Shown: positions 9,157-17,861 of the stretch, one piece after another
How positions within the stretch are numbered: position 1 is the stretch's first letter
How the letters are laid out: the number at the start of each line of letters is the position of its first letter
Assembly: GCA_964446655.1 (NCBI GenBank)
Contig: CAYUPL010000011.1
Span: 1 to 64,000, forward strand
Direction: 5' to 3'
Source of the DNA: Desulfopila_A sp964446655
Lineage (GTDB): Bacteria; Desulfobacterota; Desulfobulbia; Desulfobulbales; Desulfocapsaceae
DNA length: 64,000 bases
Position numbers and translations under genes: made by a program
The notes under the pieces: generated by a model
What the model was told of the DNA's origin: nothing
The model's database searches: none
What the model saw: the letters and a program-made list of their open reading frames with translations, nothing else

Positions 9157-10629
9157 TCAGAGCAGTGGCCCGATGAGAAGTGCCAGGTTTTCTTTGAACT
9201 TCACGATCAGGGGACGTTTGGAGATGTCGTTTGGATGGAGGTGACGGGACTGTTGTTCGTACTGCTTCTGTTTGTCACGTATCTTTGTCGTAAATTCATT
9301 GCTGTAGATAAAAAGAGATACTTCAAAATTGAGCCAGAAACTGCGCATGTCGAGATTGACGGAACCAAAGAGAGAGAAATTGCCGTCAACGGTAATGGTT
9401 TTGGAGTGCAACAGTCCGCCTGTAAAGAGAAAGATGTTGACCCCGGCTTTCATCAGGTCTTCAAAATGGGACTGACTGGCAAACTGGACCAGTTTGGAGT
9501 TGTTTCTCCAGGGAAGTATGAGACGCACATCCACTCCTCTTTCAGCGGCTGATTTAAAGGCAGTGAGCAGCGCTTCGTCCGGAACAAAGTATGGTGTCGT
9601 CAAGATGAGTTCCTGTTGGGCCGAATAGACCGTGGTGAGCAGCAGCTTGTGGATGGCATCGGGTACCAGGGCAGGGTCGGAGGGTACCAGCTGGACGGGA
9701 ATATCGCCTGCTTTCTCACCCGGATAAATATCTGCTATGGTGCGGATAAGCTCAATATCCTGCCGCAGGGAGCGCATCTTGATTTTGTCCGATTCTGTTT
9801 CCAGGAACCAGTCGTTGATAAATGTACCGGCCATGCTTTCTACCACGGGTCCCTGGACACGGACCATCATATCTATCCACTGGCCGACGCCTTCGTCCTG
9901 TTTGAAAAACGTGGGATCGACCATGTTCTGACTGCCGGTATAGGCGATTTTGCCGTCTATGATAACCATTTTTCGATGATTGCGGATGTCTATACGGGCA
10001 AAAAAAGCCTTTATGATGCCGGCCGGCAGCGATTCGAGTACTTTGACGCCGGAACGCCGCAGGCGGAGCACGCTTTCACTGCGGAGAAACTCCCGGCTGC
10101 CGATGGAATCAACCAGAATTCGGCAGTTGACACCACGCTGGGCCGCGTCGATGAGGGCATCAACAATCTGCTCGACGATCCCCCCATCCTGCCAGATATA
10201 AAACTGCAGATGACAGGTGGTCTTTGAATTTTGGATATCAACGAGAATGGAACGCATTATTTCCTCAGGGGAAGTAATAAGTTCGAGGTTATTATGATTC
10301 ATGGCGGGAATGCCGATGAGCCTGGTGGCCTGCCTGTTTAAAGGTCTGCAAACTGGTGAAACCAGATTCCAGTCCACCGGGGCGCGACTGGCCAGCGACC
10401 GCAGCCATTCCTGATAATGCTGCAGGGATGTTCTGGCGCGTAAGGCCCGTTTTTCAGAGATTCTGTTCTCGCCGAAGAGCAGATATATCGCACCTCCGAT
10501 AAAAGGGAGCAGCAGGATGACAATGAGCCAGGCGATCGTTACGCCATAGGGACGTTTCGTGAATACCGCACGGGTCGAAAGAGTGATACGGATGGTTATA
10601 TCAGCAATATAGAGAATTGTTGAAACCAT
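9157..10629 (-). CDS. cls: cardiolipin synthase (phospholipase D superfamily)
   Basis: A 490-residue membrane enzyme making cardiolipin from phosphatidylglycerol. One or two N-terminal membrane helices (about residues 1-17 and 29-53) are followed by two PLD domains, each with a full HxKxxxxD motif: H218/K220/D225 and H408/K410/D415, followed by the GS.N block. This is the ClsA-like architecture. It is the first gene of a leftward unit with the metallophosphoesterase (1-base gap) and then ppk2. Upstream is a 450-base gene-free region shared with argJ on the other strand. Confidence 0.92.
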   Translation of the reverse strand: MVSTILYIADITIRITLSTRAVFTKRPYGVTIAWLIVILLLPFIGGAIYLLFGENRISEKRALRARTSLQHYQEWLRSLASRAPVDWNLVSPVCRPLNRQATRLIGIPAMNHNNLELITSPEEIMRSILVDIQNSKTTCHLQFYIWQDGGIVEQIVDALIDAAQRGVNCRILVDSIGSREFLRSESVLRLRRSGVKVLESLPAGIIKAFFARIDIRNHRKMVIIDGKIAYTGSQNMVDPTFFKQDEGVGQWIDMMVRVQGPVVESMAGTFINDWFLETESDKIKMRSLRQDIELIRTIADIYPGEKAGDIPVQLVPSDPALVPDAIHKLLLTTVYSAQQELILTTPYFVPDEALLTAFKSAAERGVDVRLILPWRNNSKLVQFASQSHFEDLMKAGVNIFLFTGGLLHSKTITVDGNFSLFGSVNLDMRSFWLNFEVSLFIYSNEFTTKIRDKQKQYEQQSRHLHPNDISKRPLIVKFKENLALLIGPLL

Positions 10630-11080
10630 AAAAAGAGCAGATCTCCATGGGCAATGTGTTTCCGGGTTTCCAAAATGGACAGGGGTAAAAAAGCAGCGAC
10701 CTCTGTTGTAGTAGTGTTGCAGAGGGGCGTATATGGAGATAGACCGGAAATGTTGCTTGTCGTTTTTGTTTCATATTGCCTCAGAATAGCTCTTTTGCAC
10801 AATTATGGCAAAACATTTCAGTATCTTCAGTCGGCCGTGCCGATAGCATACCGGTAGTGTTGTCTGGAGGTCACCTTGAACAGACCACCGCGTTTATGAG
10901 GCAGGGCGTCGGGGAAGCCTGACGGAATATGTCGTATTTGTAATTATCACTGGAAAATGAAGAGAAAAAGATGGTAAGCTGTGTGCTGACTTAACGTATC
11001 CGGATTTACGTATCCGGGTTTCTCATGAGGGGCAGCAGTATGCAGCCTTTATGGTAAGTAACCTATAGCTTGGTATTAGT
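10630..11080. other. gene-free divergent region between cls and argJ
   Basis: I see no convincing gene in these 451 bases; short open frames on both strands have no ribosome site or recognisable protein. It must hold promoters for cls (leftward) and argJ (rightward). A pair of exact 10-base direct repeats (10994-11017) is the only clear structure. No tRNA-like or attenuator-like fold is evident. Confidence 0.5.
10994..11017 (+). repeat. two exact 10-bp direct repeats upstream of argJ
   Basis: ACGTATCCGG occurs at 10994-11003 and again at 11008-11017, a 14-base period. It lies 64-87 bases before the argJ start. A tandem operator for a regulator is possible, but the sequence does not resemble the ARG box and no function is known. 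Confidence 0.6.
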
Positions 11081-12265
11081 ATGAAAATAGAGGGGTTTTC
11101 AATGGCGGCAGTTGCTGCCGGGATAAAATATAAGGACAGGCTGGACCTCGGCTTGATTTTTTGCGACGAACCGGCAGTGACGGCCGGAGTCTTTACAACC
11201 AATCAGGTGATTGCCGCGCCGCTTGTTCTTGATATGGAGCGACTGAAACAAGGACGTGCCCAGGCTATTCTGGTGAATAGCGGTTGTGCCAATGCCTGTA
11301 CCGGAAAACAGGGGATGGATGCCGGCGTCGAAACCGGCAGGATGGTTGCGCAAGAACTTCACATCAAAGAGGATATGGTTCAGCTGGCGTCTACAGGCGT
11401 TATTGGGGAACAATTAAACATTGCTGTTTTCGAGGAGGCCGTACCTCGATTGGTGCAGAAATTGGGGCCCGATAATTTTGAAGATGTGGCCGAAGCAATT
11501 ATGACCACCGACACCGTCAAAAAGACGGTATACCGTACAGTCGATATAGGCGGCAGGAAGGTCAGTTTTATGGCAATGGCGAAGGGGTCTGGTATGATCA
11601 TGCCCAATATGGCTACGATGCTGGCTTTTGTCCTGACCGATGCACAGATCGGTTTTGTCGAATTGAACAGTGCTTTGCAAAACAGTGTTGCCACCACTTT
11701 TAACCGTATTACTATCGACGGCGATACCAGCACCAATGATATGGTTCTGATCATGGCCAACGGCAAGGCGTATAATCCCTGGATAGAGGATATGGCCGGT
11801 GCAGACTATCTTCTTTTCAGCCAATGCCTGCAGAGCATCCTCAAAGAGCTGGCCCTGATGATCGTTGTTGACGGGGAGGGCGCCACCAAGACCATCACGA
11901 TTCGAGTAAGCGGAGCACGAGAAAAGGAAGAGGCTCTGCAGATTGGCCGCACCATAGCAAATTCAAACCTGGTAAAAACGGCTTTTTTCGGAGAAGATGC
12001 CAACTGGGGCAGGATATTTGCTGCTATGGGGCGCTCCGGAGTAAAATTCAATCCGCAGAGAGTGGACATATTTTTCGACGATGTCATGATTGTTAAAAAC
12101 GGCCTGGCTCTGGGAAAAGAGGCCGAAGTCGAGGCAGATAAGGTGCTGAAAAAAAGAGATATTCGTGTAACTGTGGATATGAAGGAAGGAAGTGCCTCTG
12201 AAGAGATATATACCTGTGATTTTTCAGTTGATTATGTCCGTATCAATGCCGATTACAGATCGTGA
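11081..12265 (+). CDS. argJ: ornithine/glutamate N-acetyltransferase
   Basis: An enzyme of the cyclic arginine pathway moving the acetyl group from N-acetylornithine to glutamate; bifunctional members also use acetyl-CoA. The 394-residue precursor should cleave itself between A178 and T179 in the NMATML motif, T179 becoming the N-terminal nucleophile of the beta chain. The NSGCANACTG block and the GEDANWGR block near the C-terminus are family hallmarks. Whether it is mono- or bifunctional cannot be read here; the presence of a short ArgA at 4197 would make monofunctional activity sufficient. The CHAD gene begins 9 bases downstream. Confidence 0.95.
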   Translation: MKIEGFSMAAVAAGIKYKDRLDLGLIFCDEPAVTAGVFTTNQVIAAPLVLDMERLKQGRAQAILVNSGCANACTGKQGMDAGVETGRMVAQELHIKEDMVQLASTGVIGEQLNIAVFEEAVPRLVQKLGPDNFEDVAEAIMTTDTVKKTVYRTVDIGGRKVSFMAMAKGSGMIMPNMATMLAFVLTDAQIGFVELNSALQNSVATTFNRITIDGDTSTNDMVLIMANGKAYNPWIEDMAGADYLLFSQCLQSILKELALMIVVDGEGATKTITIRVSGAREKEEALQIGRTIANSNLVKTAFFGEDANWGRIFAAMGRSGVKFNPQRVDIFFDDVMIVKNGLALGKEAEVEADKVLKKRDIRVTVDMKEGSASEEIYTCDFSVDYVRINADYRS

Positions 12266-12274
12266 GGAAAGGAC

Positions 12275-13816
12275 TTGAAAAAAGACTACAGTAAAGAGTT
12301 TTCCGGTGAAGATGAGAGTAGAATTGCCGCTGCCCTGGAGAAGGTAGGACAGTCCTATCTGCTCGGTGATAAGCGCAGACAAAAATTGAATGAATATTAT
12401 TATGATACCTTCGACTGGAGTTTGTATGCAGCCGGCTGCCTTTTAAAAAGAAGAGGGGGACGGTTTTCCCTCAGTTTGCCGGATGGGAGACGGGTGATAG
12501 CTGCAGGGGCGCTGGTAAAGCAATGCTATTTCCGCCGGCAATTGCCGGGTACTGAGCTGAAGGCAGCCTTGCAGTCCGTGGCCGGGATCAGGGCGATTTG
12601 TGAAATTGTTGCAGCAAAAATCACCAGAAACAGTCTCGATATTCGTAATAGAGACAGAAAGACGGTAGCCCGTCTGCAGATTGATGCCACACAGGTCCTG
12701 GGAAACGGCAGAGAAGAAAACCTCTCTCCTGTTGTACGCCTAGAGGCGGTGAAGGGCTATGAGAAACCATTTGCCAGGGTGGCGCGGAAATTCGAAGATG
12801 CGGGTCTGGTGGAGCTGCCCGAAGATATGTCCGAGCTTCAACGACTGCTCGCCGCGGTAGGAAGAGAAGTGCTCGACTATTGCTCTAAATACGATTTAAC
12901 GCTGTCTCGGGACGTAACGGTGCGGCAGGCGGTCTGCTCTATCTGTCTCTATTTACTTGATGCCATGGCGAAAAATGTCGCCGGAGTGGTGCATGATATT
13001 GATTCTGAATTTCTGCATGATTTTCGCGTTGCCATGCGCAGGACCAGGTCGCTCTTGTCGCAGTTGAAAAACTATCTGCCGGCGGAGACAAGCCGGCATT
13101 TCCAGAATGAGTTGAAATGGCTGGGTTCCCTGACGGGTCCGGTCCGCGATCTCGATGTATATCTGTTGCAAAAAGACGAATATGCCTTGATGCTGCCGCA
13201 ACAGCTTCATGGCGGCTTGGAGGCTTTTTTCCAGGATCTGGCCGAGAGCAGAGAGAAAAACCTGACTCTTTTGCGGCAAGGGTTGTCCTCGGAGCGTTAT
13301 ACAACCTTCCACCGATCCTGGAAGGAGTTTTTGCAGAAGGAAGCAGGCGGGCAAAGCCGGACCATGGCCGAGGAGGAATGTTTTCCCATTGCCCGTCGTA
13401 TAATCAGAAAACGCTACCGGAAGATTCTGAAAAACGGCGAAAAACTGGGGGCGCACAGTCCTGATGAGGAGCTGCATAGCCTCCGTATTCAAGGGAAAAA
13501 ACTGCGCTATCTTCTGGAATTTTTCTCATCGTTTTTTGCTGAAGAGGAGATCGGGCATTTTCTGAAGCAATTAAAAAACCTCCAGAATAACCTCGGCGAT
13601 TTTAACGATGTTTGCGTGCAGCTGGAGATGCTGGAGAGTTTTCGAACCTCCATCAAAAGCAGAAACAGGCGGTCGGTGGAAATAGCCGCCGCGCTCGGCG
13701 GTCTTGTGACCCATCTGGCCGAGGAGCGCAAGAGTATCCGTTCGCAGTTTGAAAGCACCTTTGCAAAATTCGCTTCGCCGGCAAACAGGAAAAGGTTTAA
13801 CGTTCTGCTGGAGTAA
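12275..13816 (+). CDS. CYTH-like plus CHAD domain protein
   Basis: A 513-residue protein with an N-terminal CYTH-like part (about 1-200; YYDTFDWSLYAAGCLLKRR is the recognisable beta-strand region) and a C-terminal CHAD domain (about 215-505). CHAD signatures are HDFRVAMRRTR and LHSLRIQGKKLRY, the basic helices known to bind polyphosphate. The N-terminus lacks the EXEXK motif of active triphosphate tunnel enzymes, so the CYTH half may bind rather than hydrolyse. I use the TTG at 12275, with GAGGAAAGGA just upstream and a 9-base gap from argJ. Followed by ParA- and SixA-type genes. Expected role: polyphosphate granule-associated protein (inference). Confidence 0.85.
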   Translation: MKKDYSKEFSGEDESRIAAALEKVGQSYLLGDKRRQKLNEYYYDTFDWSLYAAGCLLKRRGGRFSLSLPDGRRVIAAGALVKQCYFRRQLPGTELKAALQSVAGIRAICEIVAAKITRNSLDIRNRDRKTVARLQIDATQVLGNGREENLSPVVRLEAVKGYEKPFARVARKFEDAGLVELPEDMSELQRLLAAVGREVLDYCSKYDLTLSRDVTVRQAVCSICLYLLDAMAKNVAGVVHDIDSEFLHDFRVAMRRTRSLLSQLKNYLPAETSRHFQNELKWLGSLTGPVRDLDVYLLQKDEYALMLPQQLHGGLEAFFQDLAESREKNLTLLRQGLSSERYTTFHRSWKEFLQKEAGGQSRTMAEEECFPIARRIIRKRYRKILKNGEKLGAHSPDEELHSLRIQGKKLRYLLEFFSSFFAEEEIGHFLKQLKNLQNNLGDFNDVCVQLEMLESFRTSIKSRNRRSVEIAAALGGLVTHLAEERKSIRSQFESTFAKFASPANRKRFNVLLE

Positions 13817-13893
13817 ATACTGTTTTCAGTAACTTCCTGCCGTGCGGACCTGTAGTGCACCTGATATGGCCATCATTTATTTATGGAATTAAC

Positions 13894-14634
13894 ATGAAGA
13901 TTATCGCAGTCTACTGCAGCAAAGGCGGAGTTGGAAAAACCGCCACTTCTGTAAATCTCGCCTATACCGCGGCAAAACAGGGATATGCCTCCCTGCTCTG
14001 TGATCTCGATCCGCAGGGAGCTTCCTCCTATTATTTCCGCATTCGTCCAAAGAAGAAATTCAACAGCAAACAGCTTCTGCATGGTAATCTGTACCACTTT
14101 ATTCGTGGAACCGATTTTGACGATCTTGACCTGCTGCCGGCTCATTTTTCCCATCGCAATATTGATCTGCTTCTTGACAGGAAAAAGGAAAAGACTCCGC
14201 TATTGCGGGAGATATTGGCATCGCTGGATGGTGACTATGACCTTATATTCCTTGATTGTCCGCCTAACCTGACGCTGTTGTCGGAGAATATTATTGCCTC
14301 TGCCGATATGGTGATAACACCGGTTATTCCAACCACTCTATCGGTTCTGGCCCTGCAGCAGCTTCTCAAATTGTGTAAAAAAACCGGTGTGGCCAAAGAG
14401 AAAGTACACGCCTTTTTTTCCATGGCGGAACAGCGGAAAACCATGCATCTCGATGTTATATCGCAGTACCGCAAATATGCAATATTCATGAAGACCATTA
14501 TCCCCTACCTGGCCGAGATTGAAAAAATGGGAGTCACCAGGAAACCGGTCGGCGCCATGCAGCAGAACTCAAGAGCGGGCCTTGCCTACGAGAGGCTTTT
14601 GCAGGAGGTTGAAAAGAGAGGACGGTTACGATGA
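13894..14634 (+). CDS. ParA/Soj-family ATPase
   Basis: A 246-residue deviant-Walker ATPase. The signature-lysine P-loop is KGGVGKT at residues 10-16, the switch I region is DLDPQGASS, and Walker B is LIFLDCPPN. ParA-type proteins dimerise with ATP, coat the nucleoid and position DNA or protein cargo. No parB or parS-like site is near, so this is an orphan ParA and probably not the chromosome partition protein. The ATG at 13894 puts the P-loop in the usual place; an upstream in-frame ATG would add 13 residues. It overlaps the SixA gene by 4 bases (ATGA), showing tight coupling. The cargo may be the product of the CHAD gene 77 bases upstream (inference). Confidence 0.88.
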   Translation: MKIIAVYCSKGGVGKTATSVNLAYTAAKQGYASLLCDLDPQGASSYYFRIRPKKKFNSKQLLHGNLYHFIRGTDFDDLDLLPAHFSHRNIDLLLDRKKEKTPLLREILASLDGDYDLIFLDCPPNLTLLSENIIASADMVITPVIPTTLSVLALQQLLKLCKKTGVAKEKVHAFFSMAEQRKTMHLDVISQYRKYAIFMKTIIPYLAEIEKMGVTRKPVGAMQQNSRAGLAYERLLQEVEKRGRLR

Positions 14635-15128
14635 AAAAGCTGTACCTTATCCGGCATGCCAAATCCAGTTGGAGTGATACGACCGTCTCCGATTTCGAGC
14701 GTAAGCTGAACAAGCGCGGCAAAAGAGATGGACCATTTATGGCAGGTAAACTCGCTGAAAGCGGCGTTCAGCCCGATTTGATCCTGGCCAGCCCTGCCGT
14801 ACGAGCCGGCAAGACAGCCATGTTCATGGCAAAGGCGGTCGGATACGACCCTCAGCAGATAGTATTTGCGGAGGAAATATACCATGCTTCCTCGGCGGAC
14901 CTGCTGGCTATCCTGCAAAAAATTGATGACGACCTGACCCTGGTTTTTCTGGTGGGTCATAATTATGCCATCACCGACCTGGCGGAGGAGTTGAGTGGTG
15001 AAAGTCTTGGGAATATTCCTACCTCGGGTATTGCCGCTCTGCAGTGTGATGTGCAAAGCTGGACTGATGTTGTCCCTGGATGTGCCCGGCTTTTCCTGTT
15101 TGACTATCCCAAAAAGTACAAGGAGTAG
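14631..15128 (+). CDS. sixA: SixA-type histidine phosphatase
   Basis: A 165-residue member of the histidine (RHG) phosphatase superfamily. The phospho-accepting histidine is H9 in LIRHAKSSW, and the second active-site histidine is H110 in VGHNY. The RHAKS start and small size match SixA, known in E. coli to act on phosphohistidine in phosphotransfer proteins. Start and stop overlap the ParA-type gene by 4 bases. The substrate here is unknown; the CHAD and ParA neighbours make a polyphosphate-related or histidine-phosphate substrate worth testing. Confidence 0.85.
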   Translation: MKKLYLIRHAKSSWSDTTVSDFERKLNKRGKRDGPFMAGKLAESGVQPDLILASPAVRAGKTAMFMAKAVGYDPQQIVFAEEIYHASSADLLAILQKIDDDLTLVFLVGHNYAITDLAEELSGESLGNIPTSGIAALQCDVQSWTDVVPGCARLFLFDYPKKYKE

Positions 15129-15325
15129 TAATGAAGTGATGCTTGCTTCAAGATAGGTGATTGGTACTCTTCCATCCTTGTCGTGTGGGAGTTTGGCAGA
15201 GATCTTTTTGCCGAGTGTGTCGGCGTGAGTTTGCTGTTCTCCTTCATTGTCCAGACAGAGGACATTTCCGGTTGTTACTCCCATTTTTCAGACGTATGTT
15301 CCGTTGTCATGCTCCGGGTATTAAA

Positions 15326-15502
15326 ATGATGCAAAAAATGCCGAATTGTTATAGATGCTTGTATTTTTATATTACTCATGATAGAGCCCGTCCTTACGGC
15401 TGTCGCGGTATGCGTTTTAAGTCGCGACAGTTGCCGGCCAGGGTGGTTTTCTTCGCCTCCGGCGAGCATTGTAAACTTTTTACCTCCAAAAAAAAGATGT
15501 AG
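15326..15502 (+). CDS. 58-residue Cys-rich protein
   Basis: A short basic protein with CYRC near residue 9, a YFYITHDRARPYGCRGM stretch and KSRQLPARVVFFASGEHC ahead of a lysine-rich end. I recall similar peptides with the same spacing (CxxCxxF/Y...PYGC...GFKSRQ.P...F.SSG..C) as conserved small proteins in sulfate reducers, often unannotated; that is memory, not a search. Four cysteines (CxxC, then two single Cys) could bind a metal. Several in-frame ATGs (15326, 15329, 15338) are possible starts and none has a strong ribosome site. It ends 12 bases before the Gate-domain gene, so the two may be one operon. Confidence 0.6.
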   Translation: MMQKMPNCYRCLYFYITHDRARPYGCRGMRFKSRQLPARVVFFASGEHCKLFTSKKKM

Positions 15503-15514
15503 GGAGAAGGTGGA

Positions 15515-16480
15515 GTGCAGCTGATCGACAGGTTTGCCATACACGTTGTACCGTTCCTCAAGGGTCTTGTCAGGGATACCGCCCTTACCAGCTGGGAGTT
15601 GCTGAAGATCACCATTCCCGTTGTTATTATTACCAAGATACTGGAAGAGCTCGGCATGATCACGGTGTTAAGCACCATGCTGGAGCCGGTCATGAATGTC
15701 ATCGGTCTGCCCGGATCCATGGGGCTGGTCTGGGCAACGGCACTTCTTACCAACCTCTACGGCGCCATGGTCGTCTTTGCTGCGCTGGTACCGGAACTCG
15801 ACCTCTCCGTGGCTCAGGTGACCGTTATCTGTTCGGTCATGCTGGTGGCCCACTCTCTGCCGCTGGAGTTGACCATCACTAAAAAAGCCGGTGCGCCATT
15901 TACACCTATTGCCCTGTTGCGGTTGACGGGCGCCTTTATCTATGGTTTTGTTCTGCACGCATTAAGCTCTACGTTACAGTTCTGGCAGGGACCGGCAACC
16001 ATGCTGTTTACAGCTGAGAAAAAGGCCGAAACATTGTGGAGCTGGGCCGTTGGACAGCTTGAAAATTGTTTGCTGATTATCATTGTGATTTTCAGCATTA
16101 TAATAATCATGAAAATTCTAAGAGTTACAGGTGTTCTGGGCCTGTTTGAAAAGATACTGGAACCGGTTTTGCCTCTGTTCGGCATGAGCAAAAGAGCGGC
16201 TCCTGTGACGGTTGTCGGCATGGTGATGGGAATCAGCTATGGTGGCGCACTAATTATACGGGAGACGAACAGCGGCTCCATGACGCGCAGGGAAGTCTTT
16301 TTTTCCCTTGCCCTGATGGGACTGAGTCATGCCCTGGTGGAAGATACCCTGCTGATGATCGCACTGGGCGGACATTGGGCAGGGCTTCTGGTCGGTCGTG
16401 TTCTTTTCTCGCTTGTGGTTATTTACTTTTTGGCTCTGCTTACTCAAAAAATGAGACCCGGCAAGCTTGAACCGGTATAA
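15515..16480 (+). CDS. Gate-domain (nucleoside-recognition) membrane protein
   Basis: A 321-residue polytopic inner-membrane protein with two homologous Gate domains (about residues 20-150 and 185-315), resembling a fusion of the SpmA and SpmB types. Repeated features are a LEPV motif in each half (around 56 and 217) and polar residues within membrane segments. Gate proteins are thought to move small ligands, but ligands are unknown for most. The start is GTG at 15515, supported by AGGGAGAAGG 4 bases upstream; no ATG fits. It follows the 58-residue Cys protein. Confidence 0.8.
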   Translation: MQLIDRFAIHVVPFLKGLVRDTALTSWELLKITIPVVIITKILEELGMITVLSTMLEPVMNVIGLPGSMGLVWATALLTNLYGAMVVFAALVPELDLSVAQVTVICSVMLVAHSLPLELTITKKAGAPFTPIALLRLTGAFIYGFVLHALSSTLQFWQGPATMLFTAEKKAETLWSWAVGQLENCLLIIIVIFSIIIIMKILRVTGVLGLFEKILEPVLPLFGMSKRAAPVTVVGMVMGISYGGALIIRETNSGSMTRREVFFSLALMGLSHALVEDTLLMIALGGHWAGLLVGRVLFSLVVIYFLALLTQKMRPGKLEPV

Positions 16481-16549
16481 AGCAGCCCTGTACACGGCTT
16501 TATTGGTCGTTTACTCTGTTGTGTAAAAAGAAATTGGAATCGAGTAAAA

Positions 16550-17812
16550 ATGATATATTCAAAGTTTGGTAATAAATTCGCGCAAGAGGCTGGAATTCTT
16601 TCCCTAATGAAGGACATGGGGGATGCTCTTGCGGGTGCGGAGGGTGACTGTATTATGATGGGAGGCGGTAATCCGGGCCATATCCCTGAGTTCCAGCAGA
16701 AGATGCAGATGAGGCTCCAGGAGATTGCTGCAGATGATGCGTTGTGTAAACGGCTTTTGGGCTTGTATTGTGCTCCACAGGGAGAGGCGGAGTTCCTTGC
16801 CTCGCTGGCGGGGCTGCTCCGTGATCAATATGGCTGGCCGGTTGGGCCGCAGAATATCTGTCTGACCAATGGCTCTCAGTCCGGTTTTTTTCTTCTTCTT
16901 AATATGTTTGCCGGGGAGTATGACGACGGGCGCAGCAAAAAGATTCGTCTGCCTCTGGCCCCGGAGTATATCGGATATGCCGATATCGGCTTAAGCCGGG
17001 ATTTTTTTGTGGCAACCAGACCTAAAATAGAACGATTGGAGGAGCATCTCTTTAAATATAGAGTCGATTTTAACGGCATAACCATCGGCAGCGAAACAGG
17101 AGCTATCTGTGTTTCACGGCCGACCAACCCCACAGGTAATGTCGTCACCGACCAGGAGGTGGATCGGCTTGACCGGCTTGCCCGGGATGCCGGTGTTCCG
17201 CTGATTATCGATAGCGCCTACGGCGGGCCTTTTCCGGGTATTGTCTTTTCCGATGCGACCCCGTTGTGGAATGAAAATATAATTCTCTGTCTTTCCCTGT
17301 CAAAGCTTGGTTTGCCGGCCGTTCGTACCGGAATTATAATTGCTGCTGAACCAACCATCCGAGTCCTTTCCGGCATGAACGCCATAATGGCGCTTGCTCC
17401 AGCCGGTTTTGGCGCCATTCTGGTGCAGAAGCTGGTTGAGAGCAGGGAGATCCTTGAGTTGAGCAACACGGTTATTCGCCCCTTCTACCGGAAAAAGGTG
17501 GAGACGGCCGTTGGGCTCCTGGCCGGGGAGCTGGCAGGAATATCCTATGGAATTCACAAACCCGAGGGAGCAATTTTTTTATGGCTCTGGTTTGAGGGGT
17601 TGCCGATCTCATCGGCAGAACTGTATAAACGTTTGAAGAAGCGAGGCGTTCTGGTCATCAGCGGCCACCATTTCTTCCCGGGTCTTGAGGCGGATGACTG
17701 GGATCATAAAAAGGAATGTATTCGCGTAAATTATTCTCAGGATGAAGGACAGGTCAGACAGGGTATAAAGATAATCGGCGAAGAGGTCAAAAGAGCCTAT
17801 AGTGCTTCATGA
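16550..17812 (+). CDS. avtA: valine-pyruvate aminotransferase
   Basis: A fold-type I PLP aminotransferase of the AvtA family, exchanging amino groups between valine and pyruvate/alanine. At 420 residues it is of normal length. The N-terminus (GDCIMMGGGNPGHIPEF) is the diagnostic AvtA start. PTNPTGNV (191-198) binds the cofactor and substrate, and K252 in SLSKLGLPAVRTG should form the Schiff base. It appears to be its own transcription unit, with a hairpin plus T-run following directly. Confidence 0.93.
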   Translation: MIYSKFGNKFAQEAGILSLMKDMGDALAGAEGDCIMMGGGNPGHIPEFQQKMQMRLQEIAADDALCKRLLGLYCAPQGEAEFLASLAGLLRDQYGWPVGPQNICLTNGSQSGFFLLLNMFAGEYDDGRSKKIRLPLAPEYIGYADIGLSRDFFVATRPKIERLEEHLFKYRVDFNGITIGSETGAICVSRPTNPTGNVVTDQEVDRLDRLARDAGVPLIIDSAYGGPFPGIVFSDATPLWNENIILCLSLSKLGLPAVRTGIIIAAEPTIRVLSGMNAIMALAPAGFGAILVQKLVESREILELSNTVIRPFYRKKVETAVGLLAGELAGISYGIHKPEGAIFLWLWFEGLPISSAELYKRLKKRGVLVISGHHFFPGLEADDWDHKKECIRVNYSQDEGQVRQGIKIIGEEVKRAYSAS

Positions 17813-17844
17813 TATCTCTTTTCCGGTGAGATAGACTTTTTTTT
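17813..17844 (+). terminator. probable terminator after avtA
   Basis: A 6-bp stem (TATCTC 17813-17818 with GAGATA 17828-17833), a 9-base loop and eight T residues (17837-17844) after a 3-base gap. It is placed right after the avtA stop and before the MORN gene. The stem is short, so efficiency is doubtful. Confidence 0.5.
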
Positions 17845-17861
17845 GTGGAGATTGACCGGCT

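Noticed and set aside
9616..10227. A 203-codon + strand frame inside the cardiolipin synthase gene
   Set aside because: Both HKD motifs lie on the - strand frame, which is intact, so the antisense frame is not real.
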